Origin: Microbacteriaceae bacterium
GTDB lineage: Bacteria; Actinomycetota; Actinomycetes; Actinomycetales; Microbacteriaceae
DNA length: 18,357 nt
Assembly (NCBI GenBank): GCA_023254555.1
Contig: JALRLI010000015.1
Location: forward strand, 1-18,357
Direction of reading: 5' to 3'
A program made the translations under genes and the position numbers. Under the pieces are notes generated by a model. That model was not told the DNA's origin and did no database searches. It saw only the letters and a list, made by a program, of their open reading frames with translations. Shown piece by piece: positions 7,058 through 13,094 of the stretch. Position 1 is the first letter of the stretch. Each line of letters opens with the position of its first letter.

Positions 7058-8565
7058 TTCGTCGCCTTTGCCGATTCTGGTGCCTTAAAATTCGCCGCGA
7101 GCTGCGCCAGCAGACGCGTGCCGTAGCCGGTCGCACCGAGTGCCTTCCAGAGTGAGTCGGTTTCTGATCGCATGGTTGCGGCCATATCGAGGTGCGCCCA
7201 GGGAATACTATCGACGAATTCATTCAAGAACAGCGCCGCGGTCACCGCACCCCCGTATTCGCCGCCCATGTTCTTCAGATCTGCGATCTCACTATTGATG
7301 GAGTCGCGGTACCGGTGGTCAAGAGGCATATGCCAGACGGTTTCATCGGTCGCTCTGGCGGCATCTTCAACCTGCTGCAGAATGTCATCGTTATTGGCAA
7401 ACACAGCCGCATTCAGATGTCCAAGCGCGGCCATCGCAGCTCCGGTCAGGGTGGCGATGTCAACAATCGCATCAGGCTTCAGCTCAGTTGCGAGCGTGAG
7501 CCCATCAGCGAGCACCAGCCGACCTTCGGCATCGGTGTTCTTTACCTCGACAGTCTTTCCTCCGCGAATGGTGAGTACATCGCCGAGCTTGGTCGCACTT
7601 CCCGAAGGCATATTGTCTGTGCAGAGCAGGTAGGCGGTAACCGCTGTTGACGCGCCGAGTGCTTTCAGTGCCGTCATCGCCGAGAACACCGCAGCGGCAC
7701 CGGCCATGTCTAACTTCATGTGCGTATGCATCGGGTTGTTTGGCTTGAGGCTGATTCCACCTGAGTCGTACATAATGCCCTTCCCGACAAGAGCGAGATG
7801 GCCGGCTGCCCGACGAGGCTTGTACGTCAGCTCCACGATGCGCGGCTCTTCGACGCTGCCCGCGTTCACACCGAGCACGCCACCGCATCCCATCGCGGTG
7901 AGCTCTTTGGGGCCGAACACTTTTGCCTTCAGACCAAACATTGGTGACAGCTCTGCGATGACATCGGCAAATCTTGCGGCGGTTAAGTGACGAGGTGGAG
8001 TGTTCGCGAGATCGCGGGCGAGGCTCGTGGCACGAGCCAACTCAAGCCCAACGAGTGCGCCGGCTTCCGATACCCGACGAGCGGAGCGGTCGACGACCAA
8101 GGTCAGCTTCGCGAGTTCGACGGTTTTCGGCTCGCGCTTGAGCGCGTTATAGCGATAGCGGGCAAGCACCGCTCCCTCAACCGCAGCCTGTGCGATCTCT
8201 GCGGTGTCTTCGCCACTCAACCCGGTGAGGTCAAGAACCAACTCGGCCGATTTCGCTGCCGCCCGCGCAACAGCCGCAGCGAGGTCGCGTACCTGAGCGA
8301 TTGTGAGTGATCCCTCACCCGTGCCAACAAGAACCGTCGTGGAAGAGCCGGGCAGAACCAGGGTGGAGTTGAGCGCCCCGGTAAACCCTGCGGCTTCGAG
8401 TTGCTTTCGACTGAATCCTGCTGCCTTTGCGACATCACCCGAGCTGCTCACCCCGATGCTGACCGCTGCGCCTGCCGCCGCCTTAGCCTTGCTCGTAACC
8501 TCTACCTCAATGGTCTTGGCAACCGAGGGCACAGGGTTGAAATCTTTTGAAATGGTGACAGCCAT
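7054..8565 (-). CDS. pepA: Leucyl aminopeptidase (M17 cytosol aminopeptidase)
   Basis: A 503-residue two-metal aminopeptidase that cleaves N-terminal Leu and other residues from peptides in the cytoplasm, usually as a hexamer. The C-terminal catalytic domain holds VGKGIMYDSGGISLKP (K262, D267), MKLDMAG (D286) and the family signature NTDAEGRL (343-350; D345, E347, R349), which together give the metal ligands and catalytic residues. The N-terminal domain (1 to about 170) is variable and Ala-rich, as usual. The ATG at 8565 is preceded on the minus strand by TAGGAG at 5-6 nt, a good ribosome site. It is first in the operon with dedA (4-nt overlap) and apeB. An 8-bp palindrome AACCGGTT (8594-8601) lies upstream and might be an operator. 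I see no truncation. Confidence 0.95.
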   Translation of the reverse strand: MAVTISKDFNPVPSVAKTIEVEVTSKAKAAAGAAVSIGVSSSGDVAKAAGFSRKQLEAAGFTGALNSTLVLPGSSTTVLVGTGEGSLTIAQVRDLAAAVARAAAKSAELVLDLTGLSGEDTAEIAQAAVEGAVLARYRYNALKREPKTVELAKLTLVVDRSARRVSEAGALVGLELARATSLARDLANTPPRHLTAARFADVIAELSPMFGLKAKVFGPKELTAMGCGGVLGVNAGSVEEPRIVELTYKPRRAAGHLALVGKGIMYDSGGISLKPNNPMHTHMKLDMAGAAAVFSAMTALKALGASTAVTAYLLCTDNMPSGSATKLGDVLTIRGGKTVEVKNTDAEGRLVLADGLTLATELKPDAIVDIATLTGAAMAALGHLNAAVFANNDDILQQVEDAARATDETVWHMPLDHRYRDSINSEIADLKNMGGEYGGAVTAALFLNEFVDSIPWAHLDMAATMRSETDSLWKALGATGYGTRLLAQLAANFKAPESAKATK

Positions 8566-8607
8566 GAAAGCTCCTACTCTAACCCTTCAATTAAACCGGT
8601 TAAACGC

Positions 8608-8645
8608 CGGATGCGCGCCGTACGAAGCCGTAAGACGCGCATCCG
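8608..8645 (-). terminator. Stem-loop between the SHOCT gene and pepA
   Basis: Perfect 10-bp arms CGGATGCGCG (8608-8617) and CGCGCATCCG (8636-8645) enclose an 18-nt loop. It follows the SHOCT-protein stop codon (8661-8663) by about 16 nt on the minus strand and precedes pepA. The stem is GC-rich but no clear U-run follows, only a short TTT, so termination may be weak or need another factor. Confidence 0.5.
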
Positions 8646-8660
8646 ATGCAGAGAAGAAGC

Positions 8661-9056
8661 TTAGGCGAGTGCCTTCTTCTTCAGCGCATCGAACTCTGCC
8701 TGAGTGATAGCACCCGAGTCGAGAAGCTGCTTTGCGTGTGCAATCTGCTGCGCTGGAGTGCTGCCCGCAACGTTGCGGATGTAATCCTCAGTAGCGGTCT
8801 CTGCCTGAGCTGCAGCCTTCTGGCTACGCTCTGCCATGCCCTGGCCACGTGCGATTACGTAAATCAGCGCCGTGATAACTGGCACGAACAGCAAGAAGAT
8901 AAACCAAAGCGCCTTCAACCAACCGTTGAGCTTGTGATCGCGGAAGAGGTCGGTGATGATCGAGAAGAGAAGCATCAGGTAGGCAAAGAATACGAAGATT
9001 ACGAATACTGCCCAGAGGAACTGTAAAAAGTCAAAGACCACGAGGATCCCTTTCAT
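8661..9056 (-). CDS. Small membrane protein with PLD nuclease-N-like segment and C-terminal SHOCT motif
   Basis: From the ATG at 9056 this is a 131-residue protein. Two membrane helices (about residues 8-34 and 46-66) flank DLFRDHKLNGWLKALW, the pattern of the short PLD nuclease-N-type membrane segment common in Actinobacteria. A polar Ala-rich linker follows, then a C-terminal SHOCT module: PAQQIAHAKQLLDSGAITQA and EFDALKKKALA. SHOCT is a short oligomerisation-like motif without known catalysis. The frame stays open to a GTG (9083) and a TTG (9086). With the -10-like TACTATATAT just upstream (9088-9097), a leaderless start at GTG 9083 is a real alternative adding 9 residues; I chose 9056 because the membrane segment begins there, although its ribosome site is poor. 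Function unknown. Confidence 0.8.
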   Translation of the reverse strand: MKGILVVFDFLQFLWAVFVIFVFFAYLMLLFSIITDLFRDHKLNGWLKALWFIFLLFVPVITALIYVIARGQGMAERSQKAAAQAETATEDYIRNVAGSTPAQQIAHAKQLLDSGAITQAEFDALKKKALA

Positions 9057-9086
9057 TATGAACTTGGTGCGCGAAATGCACACCAA

Positions 9087-9213
9087 TATATATAGTAATG
9101 CGACTGGGAAAAAGTTATAACTCCATCACGGAGTACACGAATCCAGGACTAGGGGGAAACCCCAAACCCAAGTCCAGATTCACGGGGAGCGGCTGGTTGA
9201 TAAACTCGAGTCA
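9087..9213. promoter_or_regulatory. Divergent intergenic region of the SHOCT and VIT1 genes, with two stem-loops
   Basis: Two inverted repeats lie here: ACTCC (9120-9124) with GGAGT (9130-9134), and a 9-bp stem with one A-A mismatch formed by GGACTAGGG (9146-9154) and CCCAAGTCC (9167-9175). A TAAACT -10 (9201-9206) ends 7 nt before the VIT1 GTG, with a TTCACG -35 candidate (9179-9184) at 16-nt spacing, so the VIT1 mRNA is probably leaderless. For the minus-strand gene, TACTAT or TATATA near 9089-9097 is the -10 candidate. The repeats sit upstream of both promoters and could bind a regulator. Confidence 0.4.
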
Positions 9214-9936
9214 GTGACATCCGACGACAATCTTGCTAAGCCCCACGATTACGACCACTCTCACTCGAACGTGGCAAGTGGCTGGTTACGTGCTTCTGTT
9301 TTCGGGGCGATGGATGGTTTGGTCTCCAATATTGCCCTGATCGCAGGTATCGCTGCAGCAGGTGCGCACGCACAAATTGTGATCCTGACCGGTGTCGCCG
9401 GTCTGGTTGCGGGTTCGATTTCGATGGCTCTGGGTGAGTTCACATCGGTACGCACCCAGAACGAGCAGATTGAGTCTGAGGTGCACACTGAGCGGTTGGC
9501 GCTGGCGAGAAACCCTGACGGTGAACGTGCTGAATTAGCGGCACTGTTCGAACAAATTGGCATGAATTCAGACACGGCACACACCGCGGCTGTTCAGGTT
9601 CACGAAGACGAAGAACGGGCGTTGCGTATTCATCTCACCCACGAGCTGGGGCTCGACCCAGACGAGTCCGCATCGCCATGGATTGCCGCACTCAGCTCCT
9701 TTGCCTCTTTCTCGGTGGGGGCTTTCATTCCGCTCATCCCCTACCTGCTCGGTTTCAATTCGCTCCCACTTGCACTCGTGTTTGGAGGGCTCGGCCTGGT
9801 AGTTGCCGGTGCCCTCGCGACCGCATTTACCCGTCACCACTGGATTGTTGGCGCAACCAGGCAACTGATTTTCGGAGCGATTGCGGTCGCAGTGACGTAC
9901 ATCATCGGACTCGCCATGGGTGTTGGTTCATTGTGA
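9214..9936 (+). CDS. VIT1/CCC1-family iron/manganese transporter
   Basis: A 240-residue membrane protein of the vacuolar iron transporter family, which move Fe2+ and/or Mn2+ out of the cytoplasm, probably by proton exchange. Residues 1-20 form a His/Asp-rich N-terminus (HDYDHSHSN). TM1 carries the conserved VFGAMDGLVSN (D34) and TM2 GSISMALGEFTSVRTQ. A cytoplasmic helical region rich in Glu (ESEVHTER, ERAELAALFEQIGM, EDEERA) follows, matching the metal-binding domain, then three C-terminal helices ending with IIGLAMGVGSL. The start is GTG with no Shine-Dalgarno but a suitably placed -10, so leaderless. The stop overlaps the next GTG by 4 nt. Whether iron or manganese is carried cannot be told from sequence. 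Confidence 0.92.
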   Translation: MTSDDNLAKPHDYDHSHSNVASGWLRASVFGAMDGLVSNIALIAGIAAAGAHAQIVILTGVAGLVAGSISMALGEFTSVRTQNEQIESEVHTERLALARNPDGERAELAALFEQIGMNSDTAHTAAVQVHEDEERALRIHLTHELGLDPDESASPWIAALSSFASFSVGAFIPLIPYLLGFNSLPLALVFGGLGLVVAGALATAFTRHHWIVGATRQLIFGAIAVAVTYIIGLAMGVGSL

Positions 9937-10451
9937 TCGTCGCTTGCTTGCTGAGCGTCTCCACTGACAAGTGGGAGGCTCGCTGGCGTGAGCAGCACCG
10001 CACACACCGGCTTGCCTTCGACCGCTACAGCGACCAGCCCGAGGCTCGAGCAGAAGTGATTACGCGACTCGAGGCGGGCGAATTCGATGCCGCTATTGTG
10101 CGAGTCTACCCCGGTGAAGAGGCAAAGATTTTGGGTTCGCTGCCGCTGCACGCAGTCACGCTGTACGACGAAAATCAGTCAGTGCTGCTCACTAAAGATC
10201 ATCCGTTCGCCGAAGAAAGCGAGATTGCCGGTGAGCTCATCGATGACCTCGAACTGCGGTCAGCTCTGCTGCCGGCGCCAGTGGCTCGCGACGCACTGCA
10301 AAAAGATTTGGTGGCGGTGCCGGTCACCGGTCTTGAGCCCTCGCGGGTTGTTTGCGTGTGGCTCGTGAGCCGCGACGACAACGACGTTCAAGATTTCATC
10401 GGGTTACTTCGAGGAAGAACTGGGCGCTCTTCGCGCATCCAAGCTGACTAA
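9933..10451 (+). CDS. LysR-type substrate-binding domain protein without DNA-binding domain
   Basis: The GTG at 9933 overlaps the VIT1 stop (GTGA), giving 172 residues; the frame is open further upstream but only within VIT1. It begins VACLLSVSTDKWEARWREQH and continues with the periplasmic-binding-like fold of LysR effector domains: LEAGEFDAAIVRVY (typical 'G..DaailR'), LHAVTLYDENQSVLLTKDHP (the 'l..e.lvlv...HPla' strand-turn) and a final FIGLLRGRTGRSS. No winged helix is present, so it should not bind DNA by itself. Compared with LysR domains of about 200 residues it looks shortened in the second lobe, between LRSALLPAPVAR and VPVTG. Actinobacteria have stand-alone proteins of this kind, function unknown. 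Coupling to VIT1 suggests a sensor or partner role, which is inference. The stop overlaps the convergent oxidase gene by 4 nt. Confidence 0.75.
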   Translation: MIVACLLSVSTDKWEARWREQHRTHRLAFDRYSDQPEARAEVITRLEAGEFDAAIVRVYPGEEAKILGSLPLHAVTLYDENQSVLLTKDHPFAEESEIAGELIDDLELRSALLPAPVARDALQKDLVAVPVTGLEPSRVVCVWLVSRDDNDVQDFIGLLRGRTGRSSRIQAD

Positions 10452-12466
10452 ATCTTGCCGTGGGCTGCGTAGTATTTGCGAGCCTCGTCTTGCCGGGCCG
10501 CCTCTTCTCCTGATGCGATTGGCGCACGCACCAGCTCGGGTGCCAGGTCAAAGGCATCGACAAGATCGAGTGCATACGGGCGGATGCGCGTCAGCAGCCG
10601 ATCGATGTACGAGCTCACCGCTTCAGCTCGCTGAGCTGAGAGGCTTCCATTCATCAGGTACCAGCCGATGTGCTTCTCGACCAGGCTGAGCCCGAAGAGA
10701 TCGCGCAACCAGGTCAGAATGGTGCGGTTGTCTTCGTCTTTCAGCTGCTCGATGTGCTCGGTGAATGCCTCCCACTGCAGCAGTTCTGCGTGGGCTTTTG
10801 CGGCTTCGATGAGCTTGTGTTGCACCGAATTAAACGCATCCGCCTGCTCGGCTTTGGTGCCCTTACTGGAGTCGCGCAGTTTGCCCGCAATGTCAGCAAC
10901 CATCCGCTCAACCCGCTCAGTGAGCAGTTCGCGCTGCGTCTCTGCATCTCGAAGTTGACCGACCGCGCGGGCGGTTGAGCCGAGATCGGTTACGTTCTGA
11001 GCGAGACGACGGAGCCCTGAGCGGTTGAGCGCTCGCTCGCCGAGATCAGCTGCCACCTGCTTTGCAAGGGTGACATTGTCTTTGCCCTTGAACTGCGCTG
11101 CATAGTCTTGCAGCAGGCGTTTGCCCACCAGCTGCATCAGCACATTGTTGTCTCCCTCGAAGGTGACATAGATGTCGAGATCTTGCCGCATACCGACCAG
11201 GCGGTTCTCCGCCAAGAATCCTTGCCCGCCACACGCCTCACGTGCGGCCTGCAGTGCATCGAGCGCCGCCCAGGTAGACATCGCTTTCAGGGCTGCGGCA
11301 AGGGTTTCTAAGTCGCTACTGGCAGCTTCACTGGTATCTTTGCCGCTGAAGACTTCGTCAAAACTCACCAGCAGGTCATCACCGGCGAACGTAATTGCGT
11401 ACGTCTGAGCCAAGATTGGCAGCAGCCGGCGTTGGTGCTGTTGGTAGTCAAGCAGCACTGTCTCTTCGCCATCTGGGCCGGCGAACTGCCGACGTTCAGA
11501 TGAGTATTTGACGGCAACGGTCATGGCGAGTTTCATCGCGTTAGCCGCAGCGCCATCAAGCGAAACTCGACCCTGCACCAGGGTGCTGATCATGGTGAAG
11601 AACCGACGCCCCTTGCTCGCAATCGGCGAGCTGTAGTTGCCTTCGGCGTCAACATCACCGTACCGATTGAGCAAATTCTCACGCGGGATGCGCACGCCAC
11701 TGAAATGCAGACGACCGTTATCGATACCGTTGAGCCCACCTTTGTAGCCGTCATCATCCCCGCCGATTCCAGCCAAGAAGTTTCCGTCGTCGTCGCGCAG
11801 CGGCACGAAGAACGCGTGCACACCGTGGTTTTCCCCCTTGGTGATGAGCTGAGCGAACAGCACGCAGGCTTTTCCGTGCAGGGCTGCGTTGCCCAGGTAA
11901 TCCTTCCAAGCTCCGCGAAACGGAGTATTGATCACGAACTCATCGGCCGCTTCGTCAAAAGTCGCGGTCGTCGCGATTGAAGAGACATCAGAACCGTGCC
12001 CGGTTTCGGTCATCGCAAATGCACCCGGAAGTTTGAGTGAGAGTGCGTCCGGCAACCACATCTCATGGTGCTTTTTGGTGCCAAGATGCTGGATTGCGGC
12101 GCCGAAGAGACCCCACTGCACACCGGATTTAATCTGCAGCGACGGGTCAGCGAAAATGAGCTCCTGAAACGCGGCGAGGTTTCCGCCGTTGTTTTCTTGA
12201 CCACCGACATATTTCGGAAATGCCCGCTGAATAGCGTTGTTTTTCACCAGGATGCTCAGCTGCTTGAGAACCCGCTCTCGGTGTTCCTCCATGCTCATTC
12301 CTGCGACTTTGTGGAGGTCAGGATTTTTACACAGCTCGCGCGATTCAAGCCGTTCTTTTTTGAAGGTGCCCAGAAGCGCATCCCGCACCTCGGCTGTATT
12401 GAGCTTGGGGTTGCCCCCTTGGGTTTCAATCGTTGTGGTTACTGGTGCCACTGCTGTTTTACTCAA
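10448..12466 (-). CDS. Acyl-CoA oxidase/dehydrogenase family flavoprotein
   Basis: A FAD-dependent enzyme that introduces the 2,3-double bond in acyl-CoA thioesters, first step of beta-oxidation. At 672 residues it has the long acyl-CoA oxidase (ACOX) architecture rather than the roughly 390-residue dehydrogenase form. Visible blocks: PKYVGGQENNGG near 65, the flavin-contact AFAMTETGHGSDVSS (M152, E154), REACGGQGFLAENRLVG and YVTFEGDNNVLMQL, where E437 lies at the catalytic-base position of the ACOX family. The C-terminal helical ACOX domain runs to the end. The frame opens at a GTG (12496), but TTG at 12466 has a strong AGGGAGGA ribosome site 4 nt upstream, so I use it. No other beta-oxidation gene lies nearby. 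Whether oxygen or an electron-transfer protein is the acceptor is not evident. Confidence 0.9.
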   Translation of the reverse strand: MSKTAVAPVTTTIETQGGNPKLNTAEVRDALLGTFKKERLESRELCKNPDLHKVAGMSMEEHRERVLKQLSILVKNNAIQRAFPKYVGGQENNGGNLAAFQELIFADPSLQIKSGVQWGLFGAAIQHLGTKKHHEMWLPDALSLKLPGAFAMTETGHGSDVSSIATTATFDEAADEFVINTPFRGAWKDYLGNAALHGKACVLFAQLITKGENHGVHAFFVPLRDDDGNFLAGIGGDDDGYKGGLNGIDNGRLHFSGVRIPRENLLNRYGDVDAEGNYSSPIASKGRRFFTMISTLVQGRVSLDGAAANAMKLAMTVAVKYSSERRQFAGPDGEETVLLDYQQHQRRLLPILAQTYAITFAGDDLLVSFDEVFSGKDTSEAASSDLETLAAALKAMSTWAALDALQAAREACGGQGFLAENRLVGMRQDLDIYVTFEGDNNVLMQLVGKRLLQDYAAQFKGKDNVTLAKQVAADLGERALNRSGLRRLAQNVTDLGSTARAVGQLRDAETQRELLTERVERMVADIAGKLRDSSKGTKAEQADAFNSVQHKLIEAAKAHAELLQWEAFTEHIEQLKDEDNRTILTWLRDLFGLSLVEKHIGWYLMNGSLSAQRAEAVSSYIDRLLTRIRPYALDLVDAFDLAPELVRAPIASGEEAARQDEARKYYAAHGKI

Positions 12467-12514
12467 CGTGTCCTCCCTCAAGTGCCGGTCATTCACGAGC
12501 GCCCGGCTACTTCT

Positions 12515-12568
12515 AAACTAAGCACTTTTGCCTGACTATTCAATGAATACGATTCACATCTCATTCAT
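12515..12568 (-). promoter_or_regulatory. Acyl-CoA oxidase promoter with ATTCA/TGAAT half-site cluster
   Basis: On the minus strand, -35 TTGAAT (12538-12543) and -10 TAGTTT (12515-12520) have an ideal 17-nt spacer, predicting a start near 12508 and a leader of about 42 nt to the TTG codon. Immediately upstream is a palindrome TGAAT-ACG-ATTCA (12544-12556), and further ATTCA copies occur at 12538-12542 (within the -35) and 12563-12567. An operator for a fatty-acid-responsive regulator is plausible but unproven. The region also serves the divergent lipoprotein gene. Confidence 0.5.
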
Positions 12569-12661
12569 AGGAAACTGCGAGTATCGTAGTGATTAGAAAA
12601 AAAGTTTAGAACTGCGAACTGCAACACAAACAAACATAGAACGACAAACAAAGGAAACAAT

Positions 12662-13069
12662 ATGCTCAAGAAAACCTCAGTAAGAATCGCCGGTGTGGCA
12701 CTCGTAGCCGCGGCAGCGCTCGGTGCAACCGCCTGCTCCGCCCAGAGCAGTGACAGTTCGAGCTCAGACAGCTCGAGCTCACAGGTCATCGCTCCGGTCA
12801 TCGTGAACGTAACTGATCTTCAAGGAAAGACGATTGAAGTAGGTCTCAACAATATGGTCGACATTGTCGCTGATGACGTCACCGCGTGGTCTGGTGAGGT
12901 TACAGATCCACTCATCGCGGAGTTCATCGCGGGTCCCAGCGAGGGCGACTCTGAAGACGCACTCAAAACTAACCCAGGCTTAAAGCCGCTCGCTGCTGGT
13001 GAAACCACGGTAACCATGACTTCGACCGATGGTACGACTGTTACCTTCACCCTGAAAGTAACCGCATAG
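12662..13069 (+). CDS. Secreted lipoprotein with Ser-rich linker and Ig-like C-terminal domain
   Basis: A 135-residue predicted lipoprotein. A basic N-terminus (MLKKTSVRIAG) and hydrophobic core lead to a lipobox GATAC with Cys25 as the lipidation site. Residues 26-41 are a Ser/Asp linker, coded by a tandem DNA repeat. The rest (about 42-135) looks like one beta-sandwich: VGLNNMVDIVADDVTAW, then DPLIAEFIAGP, NPGLKPLAAGETTVTMTS and a final TVTFTLKVTA, in the style of bacterial Ig-like (Big2-type) domains. It probably sits on the outer face of the membrane; partner unknown. The ATG follows AAAGGAAACAAT, a fair ribosome site, and an unusually A-rich leader. It is divergent from the oxidase gene and 25 nt upstream of the LssY_C gene. 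Confidence 0.82.
   Translation: MLKKTSVRIAGVALVAAAALGATACSAQSSDSSSSDSSSSQVIAPVIVNVTDLQGKTIEVGLNNMVDIVADDVTAWSGEVTDPLIAEFIAGPSEGDSEDALKTNPGLKPLAAGETTVTMTSTDGTTVTFTLKVTA
12752..12781 (+). repeat. Tandem 15-bp repeat coding the Ser-rich linker
   Basis: Two adjacent copies, GACAGTTCGAGCTCA (12752-12766) and GACAGCTCGAGCTCA (12767-12781), differ at one base. Each codes for DSSSS or a close variant in the linker after the lipobox. In-frame expansion or loss of units would change linker length without breaking the frame. Confidence 0.75.
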
Positions 13070-13081
13070 TTTAAACACAGG

Positions 13082-13087
13082 TACGCT
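13082..13087 (+). promoter_or_regulatory. -10 box of the LssY_C gene
   Basis: TACGCT (13082-13087) ends 8 nt before the ATG at 13095, consistent with a leaderless transcript. No convincing -35 is seen. A short AGG (13088-13090) before the ATG could instead act as a weak ribosome site if transcription reads through from the lipoprotein gene. Confidence 0.35.
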
Positions 13088-13094
13088 AGGTCGC

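Noticed and set aside
9678..9932. Upstream extension of the LysR-like frame by 85 codons
   Set aside because: It overlaps the VIT1 gene and gives a Cys/Arg/Pro-rich translation typical of a shadow frame; no helix-turn-helix appears in it.
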